41,250 bases of DNA from Archangium sp. (GTDB taxonomy: Bacteria; Myxococcota; Myxococcia; Myxococcales; Myxococcaceae): positions 1 through 41,250 of the forward strand of contig JAEUJS010000325.1 of the NCBI GenBank assembly GCA_016792935.1, read 5' to 3'. The notes beneath the pieces are model-generated. The model worked only from the letters and a program-made list of their open reading frames with translations, did no database searches and was not told the DNA's origin. Position 1 is the first letter of the stretch, and every line of letters starts with the position of its first letter. This document shows, piece after piece, positions 7,313 through 16,685 of the stretch. The position numbers and the translations under genes were made by a program.

Positions 7313-9274
7313 TCACTGATCTGCCCTTGCGGCGGCACGAAACGCGTCGGCGAGTTTGTCGGCGGTCGGTCGCGCGTCAGGTTTCTCCGCGAGGCTCTCG
7401 AAGACCAGCGCAGCGAGCACGGGCGGCACGTCAGCAGGCAGCGCAGCCACCTTCGGCAGATGTCTTCGCGCCAGCGCAACGTAGAGCGGCGCCTGCTCGA
7501 ACGCGTTCTTCCCGCTGAGCAGCTCGTACGCGATGAGCCCGAGCGCGAACACGTCTGACGCCGGACTCGCGTTCTCAGCACCGCGCGCCAACTCGGGAGC
7601 CATGTACGTCGGCGTGCCGAGCAACATGCCCGCAGCGGTGAGCGGAGCGTCGGTGATGGCGCGATGAGACGCCGACGGCGGGAGCGTCGAGTCGAACCCG
7701 AGCTCGGGCGGCATCGGCATCGTCACGACCGGATTCGTCTCTCCACCCAGCGGAAGCGCGGCCGGAGCTGCGAGCGGCTGAGACGCGTCGCCCCTCGTCG
7801 CCTCCCCACGCCGCGAGATTCCGAAGTCGGAGATCTTCGCGCACTCACGACCCTCCGCCGTCGTCGTGAGCAACACGTTGCCCGGCTTCAAGTCTCGATG
7901 CACGACGCCCGCTGCGTGGAGCGCCCGCACGCCCGCAGCAATCTGCGCGACCATCTCGATCGCCCACGGCACCTTGCCGAAGCGAGAGCGGTGGTCTTCC
8001 AGCGGCCGTCCGTCGACGTACTCCATGACGAGATAGAGCTGTCCGGATCCTGCTCCGCCGAGATCGACGACCTTCACCAGGTGTTCATCTGCGACGCGCG
8101 CCGCAATCTCAGCCTCGCGAGCAAAGCGCGCTGCACCCTGCGCATCGACCGCGCCACGCATCATCTTCAGCGCGAAGACGCGCCCATCGCTGATGCGCTC
8201 GACGGCCTGCACCGTGCCCATCGCTCCACGGCCGAGCGTGCGCGTGACGCGATAGCGGTTGTCGATGACGTCTCCGACCTCGAGCTTTCGTGCCGCGCGC
8301 GCTTCGGTCTTTCCGACTTGAATCGACTCGGCCATCTCCTTCGAGCGCTCGGCGATCTGATGCCGCAGCTCGGAGTTGAGCGAGTTGATCTCGCGGTTGC
8401 GTTCCTCGAGCGCGGTCAACTTCGCCGCGAGTTGTTGTGCGCTGTGCACGGCCTCTTCGCGCGCGCGCCGGTGTTGGCGCTCGACCATCACCACCATCGC
8501 GATGCCGAAGCTCAGCACGGCGTAGTGCACGGTCTGGAACGGAAGAATCTCGATCTCGGCGCCTGAGAAGATGTCGGGGATCGAGATGATCAGCAGCGCA
8601 GCGATGCCGACGAGGAAGACGTTCGCCGAGGGGTCGGTCTTGCGCGCCCGCGCCGCGAGAATGATGCCCTGCACGAGGAACACGGAGATGAAGAACACCG
8701 CCGGAATGCGACCAGTGTCGATGTGGAGCACGCCGACGAAGTGCAGCGTCCACGCGGCGACCACGTAGAGCACGAACAACCGCAGGCCTCGCTGCAGCAC
8801 CTTCCACGGCCCGTCACCGAACGTCCCGAGCAGGAAGTCAGCGAAGCCCAGCGGGTACAGGGACGTCATCACCTCGTGCACGTAGAAGATGGCGGTGCCG
8901 CTGATCGGCAGCACGTGACGCAGCAGCGTGTTGAACGCCGCGAGCGTGCCGAGCGAGGTGAGGAAGAGTCCGAGGCCGCGATACGCACGTTCTGCTCCGC
9001 GGCGCACCCCGGCTGCGAGAAAGAGCAGCCCCACCAGCGCCATCGTCGCGCCCACCACGAACGGCGCGAGCTCTCGCCGCAACATGCGCAGCCAGAGTTC
9101 GTGTTCGTCACCGACGGTGAAGGTCGGCGCGACGATGCGCGCGTCGGGCGTCGCGCGCAGCAGCACCTGCGCAGGTGAACACGCGAGCGGAAGAATCGGC
9201 AGGCGGCCGCTCAGCTTGAAGGTGCGGCCGCAGATCCACGCCTCTTCCACGAACACCGCGTGGCGCATCTGCAC
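7313..9274 (-). CDS. 7TM membrane Ser/Thr protein kinase (main frame; N-terminus lies in another frame)
   Basis: This 653-residue frame starts inside an exported sensor domain. About seven hydrophobic helices follow (residues ~70-280), then a coiled coil (~285-325), then a Hanks-type Ser/Thr kinase: GRGAMGTV glycine loop, Lys in ALKMM, catalytic HRDLKPGN, DFG and MAPELARG. The activation segment between DFG and APE is unusually long, about 70 residues, and rich in Pro/Thr/Ser, so it may be autophosphorylated. A seven-helix region after an exported domain, followed by a signalling output, is the 7TMR-DISM plan. Such receptors more often end in histidine kinase or GGDEF domains. No start with a signal peptide exists in this frame; its natural N-terminus is encoded at 9211-9486 in the -1 frame. 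It is the last gene of the co-directional group. Confidence 0.85.
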   Translation of the reverse strand: MQMRHAVFVEEAWICGRTFKLSGRLPILPLACSPAQVLLRATPDARIVAPTFTVGDEHELWLRMLRRELAPFVVGATMALVGLLFLAAGVRRGAERAYRGLGLFLTSLGTLAAFNTLLRHVLPISGTAIFYVHEVMTSLYPLGFADFLLGTFGDGPWKVLQRGLRLFVLYVVAAWTLHFVGVLHIDTGRIPAVFFISVFLVQGIILAARARKTDPSANVFLVGIAALLIISIPDIFSGAEIEILPFQTVHYAVLSFGIAMVVMVERQHRRAREEAVHSAQQLAAKLTALEERNREINSLNSELRHQIAERSKEMAESIQVGKTEARAARKLEVGDVIDNRYRVTRTLGRGAMGTVQAVERISDGRVFALKMMRGAVDAQGAARFAREAEIAARVADEHLVKVVDLGGAGSGQLYLVMEYVDGRPLEDHRSRFGKVPWAIEMVAQIAAGVRALHAAGVVHRDLKPGNVLLTTTAEGRECAKISDFGISRRGEATRGDASQPLAAPAALPLGGETNPVVTMPMPPELGFDSTLPPSASHRAITDAPLTAAGMLLGTPTYMAPELARGAENASPASDVFALGLIAYELLSGKNAFEQAPLYVALARRHLPKVAALPADVPPVLAALVFESLAEKPDARPTADKLADAFRAAARADQ

Positions 9275-9486
9275 CGCGGCGCCGTGCTCCGCAGACGGGA
9301 TTTCGATGCGAGCGACGCGCCGCTGCCTGGAAGCGCTTCCTTCGGCGCGTCACGCCAGCCGTCGTCGCGCGGTTGCTCGGCCCACTGAAACTGAAGCGGA
9401 CCGAGCTTCGGTGGCGCTTCGGCCGAGGTCGCGTCGGCCACGTCGCACGCCGAGAGCGTGAGCGCGAGGAGCACCAGCAGTCGCAT
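9211..9486 (-). CDS. Lipoprotein N-terminus of the 7TM kinase, shifted out of frame
   Basis: ATG 9486 opens with a clear lipoprotein signal (MRLLVLLALTLSAC) and then Trp-containing exported sequence (QFQWAEQPRDDGWRDAPKEA). After about residue 50 it becomes Arg/Cys/Ser-rich and non-protein-like. In the same region the kinase frame is open from 9349 and reads convincing sequence (RRVARIEIPSAEHGAAVQM). Joining the two by a -1 shift somewhere in 9306-9349 gives one continuous protein of about 724 residues: lipobox, exported domain, seven helices, kinase. No classic slippery heptamer is visible there, so a 1-nt deletion or sequence error is more likely than programmed frameshifting. It starts 27 nt after the coiled-coil lipoprotein gene. 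Confidence 0.7.
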   Translation of the reverse strand: MRLLVLLALTLSACDVADATSAEAPPKLGPLQFQWAEQPRDDGWRDAPKEALPGSGASLASKSRLRSTAPRCRCATRCSWKRRGSAAAPSS

Positions 9487-9513
9487 CGCTCCCCACGGTA
9501 CTGAAGTGGTGGC

Positions 9514-11358
9514 TCAGCGCCACCGGCGATACGGAGCGTCCTCTTCAGCCGCGGCGAGGTCAGCGCGCTTGAGCGTATCGACGGGCGGCTTGTCGGTGAG
9601 CAAATCGACCAGCTTGTTGAAGCGCGCCTCGAGCGTCTTCTTCGCCTTCTCTTCGATCGGCTTGCACTGCGCGTCCCAGTCACGGTCGTACGCGTCGCGC
9701 AGGCGGCTCGCTTTCTCCTCGGCCGCGGGGTTGTAGTACTTGATGTACTTGCCGCTCAGGCGATCTGCCGCGTCACGACGGCGATCGACGTCAGCCCACG
9801 CGCCCGCGTACTTCTTCTCGATGTTCGCTTCGCACTGCGCGATCTGCCGGCTCAACGGAGCGTCGGGCATCGCGCCCTCGGTCTTCTCGGGGCAGCGCTT
9901 GAACTCCCACGGCACCTTGAACGAAATCTTCTGCGGTGGCGTCGACGTCAGCTGGTCCTTGTTGCTGCGCGACGAATCGAACGGCTTGCCCGCGTGCGCG
10001 AAGCGCATGTCGCGATTGCCACCGACGGGATCCGCCGCGGTCAGCACCACGGGCTCGTTGCCGAGGTAACCGATGGTGCCCGGCACGGGGTTGACGAAGA
10101 GCTCGGCCCACGAGTCCGGGTCGCACCAGTCGGGGAGATCGAGGTTCAAGTGCGTCGCGAGCAACACCGGGAACTCCGAGCGCGCGAAGTCGAGCACCAC
10201 GTACCGCAGCCCGTTGCGCGAGCCGGCGACCTGCAGACCGCCGCTGAACGAGACCTGGCCCGCGCTCACGGTGCACACGCCGCGCGCGTCGATGCCCTTC
10301 CACTTGTCGTTGAGGCCGCTCTCGTTCGCGAAGCCGATGTCGAACGACTGAATGCGCGACATGCCGGTCTCGTGGCCGAGGTTGTCGATCTTCTCCTGAC
10401 CGCCCCAGGTGATGATTTCCCCGAAGAACACGTAGCAGTGGTTCGGCTGCGCCTTGAACGTGGCCTTGAACGTCTTGCCGTGCGCTTCGCCCTTCGCGGC
10501 AATCGCTCCGCCGAGCTGCGCCTTCAGGCGGTCCGCTCCGTCGGTCTGATTCAAGTTCGCGTAGAGGCGAAGAAGCCCCGCTTCGTTCCGATAGAACTGA
10601 CCTCCGGTGGGAATGATGGCTTCCACGGCGGCGGCGCGCTGCTCGATGGCGGCGAGCTGTTCTTCGCTCGGAATCTCGTAACGCTTGAGCGCGTCGTAGG
10701 CGACCTTGAGCGCCTCGTTCGCGTCACGCGCGACCTGCTCGACGGCCTTCTCCTGCTTCTCACGCGCTTCCTGCTTCGCGCGCTGTTCGGCCCGGCGCTT
10801 CGCCTCTTCACGGCGAGCTGGACCTGCGGCGACGTTCTTCTTCAGCGTCGTGAAGCGGCTGAACTGATTGTCGATGACGCCCTTCCAGCCTTCGAACTGG
10901 TTGGCACGCGCGGCCTGGAGCTTCGCCTCGACGTCGGCGAGCTGCTGCGCGCTGACTTCCTGGCCGTCGGCGTCAGTCTTGATCGTCGGCGCGAGCATCA
11001 GCTCGGCGTCGAGGGCGGTGGCGCTGCTCTCGTTCCACTTCTCGGCGTCGCTCAGGTTGCTGAGCACCGAGTCGTAGCCAGCCTTGTCGCGTTTCAGGTC
11101 GTCGGTGAGGCCAGCGCGCACGACGGCGAGCTCCTGGCGCGCCTTCTCGATGCTCGCGCGTTCCTCGTGGGGGTTCTCTCCGACGCGCTGAATGAGCAGC
11201 TTGCGCGACGCGTTCACCTTGTCGTTGAGGTCGTTGAGCTTGTCGCGCGCCGAGCCGCCACCGATGCGCACCATGCGCGTCTGGCCGTTGACGGTGACCG
11301 GAATGGAGCAGCCGGTGATGAGCAATGCAGCGACGAGGAGGCGGGGAAGGGAAGGCAT
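9514..11358 (-). CDS. Large coiled-coil lipoprotein of unknown function
   Basis: A 614-residue protein that starts at ATG 11358, with GAGG 4 nt upstream. The lipobox signal is MPSLPRLLVAALLITGC. Residues ~35-230 are long charged helices typical of coiled coil, including an Arg/Lys/Glu/Ala-rich run near 175-205. A globular beta-rich middle (~280-480) has a Cys/Trp-rich patch (FGEIITWGGQEK; DLPDWCDPDSWAELF). The C-terminal ~100 residues are again helical and charged. No family is recognised. It probably acts as an envelope scaffold. It shares orientation with the kinase gene downstream. Confidence 0.75.
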   Translation of the reverse strand: MPSLPRLLVAALLITGCSIPVTVNGQTRMVRIGGGSARDKLNDLNDKVNASRKLLIQRVGENPHEERASIEKARQELAVVRAGLTDDLKRDKAGYDSVLSNLSDAEKWNESSATALDAELMLAPTIKTDADGQEVSAQQLADVEAKLQAARANQFEGWKGVIDNQFSRFTTLKKNVAAGPARREEAKRRAEQRAKQEAREKQEKAVEQVARDANEALKVAYDALKRYEIPSEEQLAAIEQRAAAVEAIIPTGGQFYRNEAGLLRLYANLNQTDGADRLKAQLGGAIAAKGEAHGKTFKATFKAQPNHCYVFFGEIITWGGQEKIDNLGHETGMSRIQSFDIGFANESGLNDKWKGIDARGVCTVSAGQVSFSGGLQVAGSRNGLRYVVLDFARSEFPVLLATHLNLDLPDWCDPDSWAELFVNPVPGTIGYLGNEPVVLTAADPVGGNRDMRFAHAGKPFDSSRSNKDQLTSTPPQKISFKVPWEFKRCPEKTEGAMPDAPLSRQIAQCEANIEKKYAGAWADVDRRRDAADRLSGKYIKYYNPAAEEKASRLRDAYDRDWDAQCKPIEEKAKKTLEARFNKLVDLLTDKPPVDTLKRADLAAAEEDAPYRRWR

Positions 11359-11386
11359 GCCGCCTCGACCCGTCACGCCGCGAACA

Positions 11387-11409
11387 TGTGCAAGGAGATG
11401 TCTTGCACA
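11387..11409 (-). promoter_or_regulatory. Second hairpin of a double stem-loop in front of the coiled-coil lipoprotein gene
   Basis: Arms TGTGCAAG and CTTGCACA (8 bp, perfect) flank a 7-nt loop about 30 nt upstream of ATG 11358. It shares three bases with the neighbouring terminator-like hairpin at 11407-11428, so the two could compete. An attenuator or mRNA-processing site are possible readings. Confidence 0.4.
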
Positions 11410-11428
11410 CCTGGCCCAGCTCAGGTGT
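11407..11428 (-). terminator. Terminator-like hairpin directly after the 11429-12217 gene
   Basis: Arms ACACCTG and CAGGTGT (7 bp, perfect) with an 8-nt loop begin immediately after the TAG stop at 11429. There is no U-tract. It may reduce read-through into the lipoprotein and kinase genes. Confidence 0.4.
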
Positions 11429-12217
11429 CTACGGCACGACGAACTTCTTCTCGCGCACCAGCAGATCGAGCGCGTCGCTGTCTTCGTTCACGAGCGTCGC
11501 GGTCGCGCGCGCGAGCGTTCCGTCTTTCCAGTCGTAGCTCCACGCCTGGATGTCGATGCCCGGCAGGTACCGCAAGTCGTTGTCCGAACGTGACCACTTC
11601 ACGCTGCGGATCAACCGCCCGCTCTCGTCGAACTCCAACAGCTCGCTCGTGAACTCGTGCTCGCGCGCGTTCTTCGCGGTGACCTTCTTGCCGGAATGAT
11701 TGTCCTGGGTGACGTGGCGCTCGGTGCGGAACGCGAGCATGCGGATTCGCTTTTCCGCATCGCGCACGACGCGCGTCGGCTGCTCGATGCTCAGGCCGAT
11801 GTCTTCGGGCGTGCAGGTCTCTCCGTCGCTCGAGCAGTCGCCGCTGGTCATCAGGCGGCGCTCGACGTTCTTCGAGGCGGGCGCCAGCGTGACGTCGGCG
11901 AGCTCGATGAACGCGACGGGCAGTTCGGGTTCCTGTCGCGATCTACTGAGAGTGACTCTCACTTGTTCTGGAGCCGTCTTCGCGGCCGAGAGCTCGACGA
12001 GCTTGCCGAGCGCCGCGCGTTGCTCAGCCGAGAACGAATCGAGGAGCGGGTGTTTGCTCTTCCAAAACGCTGCCACCGACGCGAGCGACGGGAGCACGGT
12101 GCCGAACGTGTTCTGGTCGGGCACGGGCTTGCTGGCGAAGAGCTCGAGGTGGCGGGGTGGTGACTCCGCGATGTTCCACGGAGTCACGGTCAGCGCGATG
12201 AGGAGGAGCGGCGTCAC
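11429..12217 (-). CDS. Exported protein of unknown function
   Basis: A 262-residue protein with a short hydrophobic start (GTG start, MTPLLLIALTVTP) that looks like a minimal signal peptide. The rest is mixed alpha/beta with a Cys pair (SGDCSSDGETCTPED) that may form a disulfide. The C-terminal half (LLEFDESGRLIRSVKWSRSDND...WSYDWKDGTLARA) has the beat of an RHS- or DUF-like beta structure. No family is recognised with confidence. Its stop is followed directly by two hairpins. A copy of the TGAGAGT palindrome lies inside the frame at 11947-11961 and encodes RVTLSR. The gap to the preceding gene is 11 nt. Confidence 0.7.
   Translation of the reverse strand: MTPLLLIALTVTPWNIAESPPRHLELFASKPVPDQNTFGTVLPSLASVAAFWKSKHPLLDSFSAEQRAALGKLVELSAAKTAPEQVRVTLSRSRQEPELPVAFIELADVTLAPASKNVERRLMTSGDCSSDGETCTPEDIGLSIEQPTRVVRDAEKRIRMLAFRTERHVTQDNHSGKKVTAKNAREHEFTSELLEFDESGRLIRSVKWSRSDNDLRYLPGIDIQAWSYDWKDGTLARATATLVNEDSDALDLLVREKKFVVP
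11947..11961. repeat. Dispersed palindrome TGAGAGT-S-ACTCTCA, copy 1 (intragenic)
   Basis: A perfect 7-bp inverted repeat around one central base, inside the coding frame of the exported protein. The right-hand extension CTTGTT matches copy 2 at 22877-22905; the left arm is not extended. Copy 3 is at 39494-39508. Confidence 0.65.
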
Positions 12218-12228
12218 CGCTGGTGAAC

Positions 12229-13827
12229 TTACTTACCGGCGCCGCTGATGGCGCCGATGATCGTGCACAGCACGCACAAGCCCACGAGCGCGGCGAGCAC
12301 GATGCCGACGATCTTCAGCACGGGAGGCTTCGCCGCGGGCTGCGACGAGTTGGACGAGCCGGAGCTGTACGCGGGCGCGGATGACTGCGGCTGCGACGGA
12401 GGCGGAGGTGTCTTCTTTCCGAACTCCGTCGGCCCGGTCGCCGGCACAGGAAGTGGCCCTTCCCACGCTTCAGCGTCGGCGAACCACGTCGGCGCCTGCA
12501 TCGGCTCGAACCTCTGACTCAGGTGCTGCAGGTACACCGCCTGAAGCGGAGTGACCTTGAACACCAGCTCGGGCCAGGGCTTGAGCAACACCTCGCGTTG
12601 CTGCGCTTCGGTCATCGCGTCGACGTCGCTCGAACCGCTCGGCGGCCGCGAGACGATCTCACCCTTCGCGATGAAGCCGCGCGCGAGCCGACGCGCGACG
12701 CTCCCTGCGTCGGGCATGGTGTCGCCGATCGGCACGCTCTGGTTGTTGGTCCACGTGGTCATCTGGCGCTCTTCAGCGGGGAAGAGCCGGAGCACTTCAC
12801 GCTCCACGGTCCACGCGAGCGGCGACGGCGAGAGCAGCTTCTGGATGCCGTCCTTCTCCATGTAGAGCGGCGTGAGCAGCAGCTGCATCGCGCCGCCGAT
12901 GAGCGCCTCGTCGCTCACCGAGTCGAAGCTGGTGTTGCCCGGGGGCACGGCGATTCTGAAGCTCGCCGAGTCACCTTCGACGGTCGCGCCAAGGAGCTTC
13001 GGCTCGAGTCGGCTCAACATGGTGGACAGCTTGAGACGCGAGCCGAGTCGCTTGCCCGGGATGAGCTCGGCCTTGCCGATCGAACCCTCGAACGGAGTGC
13101 CACCCGAGCTGCCCCAGCTGCCATCACTCACGGTGAAGATGCGAACTTGATCTCCGCCGAGCGAGAGCAGACCGACGCGCGGCGAGTCGTCGTATGGGCC
13201 TTGCGACAACACGACCTGACCATCGAGGTGCTTCAAGTCGGCGACGCTGAAGGTGCCCTTCTTCATGTCGGGCGCGCGGTACGCACTCGACGAATACGCC
13301 GCGACGCGCACAACCGCGGGGAGCCCCGAGTCCTGCCAGAGCGTGCCGGGAATCGACATGAACGCTTCGGGAACTGGAGCGTTTGGATCGACCTGGCCGG
13401 GCCGAATCGGTTTGCAGTCTTCGAAGTTCGACGCCTGATCGAACGCGCGGCTGTCGAATTCTTGACCGACGGTGAGGTGTTCGATCCACGCGGGGTCGGT
13501 GACGGTGACGGTGAGCTCGCCCTTGATCCAGTCCTTCTTCTCCTGGCCGTCGCTCGAGCCCGACTCGATCTTCTTCGTCACGCTCTCGATGAAGCCCTTC
13601 GTGTAGAGCTCGAGCCAGCCGCGATCGAGCGTGTCGTCGAACGAGATCTCCTTGCCGAGCGCACACGTCGCCGCCTTGTCGCGCGGCATGCCCTCGTACA
13701 GCAGCATCAGCGCGAAGCTGAGGCCGTCGGACAAGTAGTTCGCGTCGGGATGCACGACCTCGACCTTGAAGGTCACGGTGCGGTCCTGCTTGGCGTGCAC
13801 TTTGATTCTGTAGAGATCTGATCCCAT
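12229..13827 (-). CDS. Tail-anchored protein of unknown function
   Basis: A 532-residue protein without a signal peptide. It has a large mixed alpha/beta body (residues ~1-440), a Pro/Ser/Gln-rich linker (~450-495) and one C-terminal helix (LKIVGIVLAALVGLCVLCTI) with a very short tail. This suggests a cytoplasmic protein anchored by its C-terminus. The start is well supported: GAGGTG lies 5-6 nt before ATG 13827. No known domain is recognised. It follows the pentapeptide gene by 8 nt, so the two are almost certainly cotranscribed with the BRCT gene. Confidence 0.75.
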   Translation of the reverse strand: MGSDLYRIKVHAKQDRTVTFKVEVVHPDANYLSDGLSFALMLLYEGMPRDKAATCALGKEISFDDTLDRGWLELYTKGFIESVTKKIESGSSDGQEKKDWIKGELTVTVTDPAWIEHLTVGQEFDSRAFDQASNFEDCKPIRPGQVDPNAPVPEAFMSIPGTLWQDSGLPAVVRVAAYSSSAYRAPDMKKGTFSVADLKHLDGQVVLSQGPYDDSPRVGLLSLGGDQVRIFTVSDGSWGSSGGTPFEGSIGKAELIPGKRLGSRLKLSTMLSRLEPKLLGATVEGDSASFRIAVPPGNTSFDSVSDEALIGGAMQLLLTPLYMEKDGIQKLLSPSPLAWTVEREVLRLFPAEERQMTTWTNNQSVPIGDTMPDAGSVARRLARGFIAKGEIVSRPPSGSSDVDAMTEAQQREVLLKPWPELVFKVTPLQAVYLQHLSQRFEPMQAPTWFADAEAWEGPLPVPATGPTEFGKKTPPPPSQPQSSAPAYSSGSSNSSQPAAKPPVLKIVGIVLAALVGLCVLCTIIGAISGAGK

Positions 13828-13835
13828 TTTTCACC

Positions 13836-14389
13836 TCAGTCCTTCGGAAGACCCTTCACGTTCTTCAAGTTCGCACCGGAGAACTTCGGGTTCTTGAACG
13901 ACGCTCCGGTGAAGTCGGCGCCCTCGAGGTCACAGTTCTCGAAGTCGGTGTCGGTGACGACAGCCTTCTTGAACGAGCACCCACGCAACGATGAGCGCGA
14001 GAAGTCGGCCATGTCGAGGCGCGTCATCGAGAAGTCAGCGCCATCGAGCTTCGCGTCGGTGAGCAACGCGATGCGGAGAATCGCTCCGCGGAAGCTGACC
14101 TTCTCGGCAAACACGCCGGGCATCGCCGCGGCTTCGAGGTGCGCGAAGTCGAGCGTGAGGCCGGTGAGGTTGCCGAGGTTCAAGTTGAGCTGCTTGCCCT
14201 TCTCGCTGGTGACGCCCTGCCACACGGCGAGCGGAAGCCCGCTCACCTCGAGCACCTGCCACCGATTTCCCCAGCCCGGGCGCGCGTCGCGAACGAACAG
14301 TTCGTGTTCAGCGAGCTTCTCGCTCCACACGTCGGCGGACAGCGGAGCACCGCGCAGCTTGTCGATGGTGTCGGGCTCGATGGTGCTCA

Positions 14390-14390
<1 letters not shown>
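13836..14390 (-). CDS. Pentapeptide-repeat protein
   Basis: A 184-residue protein. The first ~75 residues are a non-repeat domain (VWSEKLAEHELFVRDARPGWGNRW...). The second half is built of A(D/N)(L/F)xx pentads such as LDGADFSMTRLDMADFS and CDLEGADFTGASFKN, giving a right-handed quadrilateral beta helix. Such helices serve as protein-binding surfaces or DNA mimics; which applies here is unknown. ATG 14390 is preceded by GGAG, and an adjacent ATG at 14393 is an alternative. The start overlaps the stop of the BRCT gene (ATGA), so translation is coupled. Confidence 0.85.
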
Positions 14391-15856
<1,466 letters not shown>

Positions 15857-15890
15857 TCAGAACGATGCTCTGCGGCAACCCATGGTGTGC

Positions 15891-16682
15891 ATGGATCAGC
15901 GAACCCCGGACGACCTCGATGCAGTGGCTCTGGGGCTGAAGCGCGGTCCGCGCGGAGCGGTCGCGCTGGTGCTCATCGGAAGCATCGCAGTCGTCGGTGG
16001 AACGCTCGCAACGAGAGTCAGCATCGAAGAGCAGGCGCCGATTTTCGAAGACGAGCTCGTCGCGCTCCCGACGCTTCCTTCGCCTCCGCCTTCAGCGAAG
16101 AAGCTCAAAGTGAAGAAGGGGACTCCCTCTCTCTCGGGGAGAGGGGTTGGGGTGAGGGAGCGCAAACTCGCTCCTTCGCCCGAGCAACCGAAGCCGATCA
16201 TCGTCGAGCAAGCGAAACCGGAAGAGCAGAAGCCTGCACCAGTCGAGGTGGCGCGCGTCGAAGAGCCGCTCACGCTGCCCCCGCCGCCGCCGCCTGCACC
16301 CGAGCCTGAAGAAGAAGTCGTTGCGAAACCCGAGCCCGTTGCCCCCGCGCCGGTCGCGGTCGTCGACGAGCCCTCGGCGCCGATTGAAGTCGACGGCAAC
16401 GGAGCCGCCATCGCGAAGCTCATCGCCGCGTCGAAGCGCGCTGCAGTGCGTTCGTGCTTCGAGAGCGAGCTCAAGCAGACGCCGAAGCTTCGCGGCACGG
16501 TGGTGGTGGAACTCGACCTCGCGCCGCCGAACAAAGTCACCGGCGTACGCGTGAACGACGATCTCGATCGCCCCGCATTCACGCGCTGCGTGCGCAACAC
16601 GATGCAGACGATTCGCTTCACCGGGCTCGATGAGGAGCTCTCGGTGAGCGTGCCCTACAACCTCACTCCGCAGTCGAAGTAG
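15891..16682 (+). CDS. AgmX/PglI-type (TonB-like) protein
   Basis: A 263-residue inner-membrane protein. A short cytoplasmic N-terminus is followed by one helix (residues ~22-43), a long Pro/Glu/Ala/Val-rich periplasmic linker (~50-170) and a C-terminal globular domain of about 95 residues. The domain contains AAVRSCFESELKQTP, RGTVVVELDLAPPNKVTGVRV, and FTRCVRNTMQTIRF. This matches the AgmX/PglI C-terminal domain of myxobacteria, which is TonB-like in layout. The two Cys may pair. ATG 15891 or 15882 can be the start; neither has a good Shine-Dalgarno, and the frame's long upstream extension is antisense to the BRCT gene. A dispersed repeat is embedded in frame at 16122-16160. It converges on the aminotransferase gene with a 3-nt gap. 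Confidence 0.75.
   Translation: MDQRTPDDLDAVALGLKRGPRGAVALVLIGSIAVVGGTLATRVSIEEQAPIFEDELVALPTLPSPPPSAKKLKVKKGTPSLSGRGVGVRERKLAPSPEQPKPIIVEQAKPEEQKPAPVEVARVEEPLTLPPPPPPAPEPEEEVVAKPEPVAPAPVAVVDEPSAPIEVDGNGAAIAKLIAASKRAAVRSCFESELKQTPKLRGTVVVELDLAPPNKVTGVRVNDDLDRPAFTRCVRNTMQTIRFTGLDEELSVSVPYNLTPQSK
16122..16160 (+). repeat. Dispersed GGGTTGGGGTGAGGG repeat, full copy inside a coding frame
   Basis: It begins ACTCCCTCTCTCTC and ends GGGTTGGGGTGAGGGAG, forming an imperfect stem. In frame it encodes TPSLSGRGVGVRE within the Pro-rich linker of the AgmX-like protein, a segment unlike the flanking Pro/Glu/Lys sequence. Confidence 0.7.
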
Positions 16683-16685
16683 CGC

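Noticed and set aside
9306..9349. Programmed -1 frameshifting in the 7TM kinase gene
   Set aside because: No slippery heptamer of the X-XXY-YYZ kind or strong downstream stem is visible; a lost base or sequence error is simpler.
9994..11652. A 552-residue plus-strand open frame across the coiled-coil lipoprotein gene
   Set aside because: Composition is Arg/Val/Glu/His-biased, and the minus-strand gene has a lipobox, a Shine-Dalgarno and ordered domains. Rejected as a shadow.
12523..13821. A 432-residue plus-strand open frame opposite the tail-anchored protein
   Set aside because: Low-quality Arg/Glu/His-rich translation; the opposite gene has a strong GAGGTG start signal and close neighbours.
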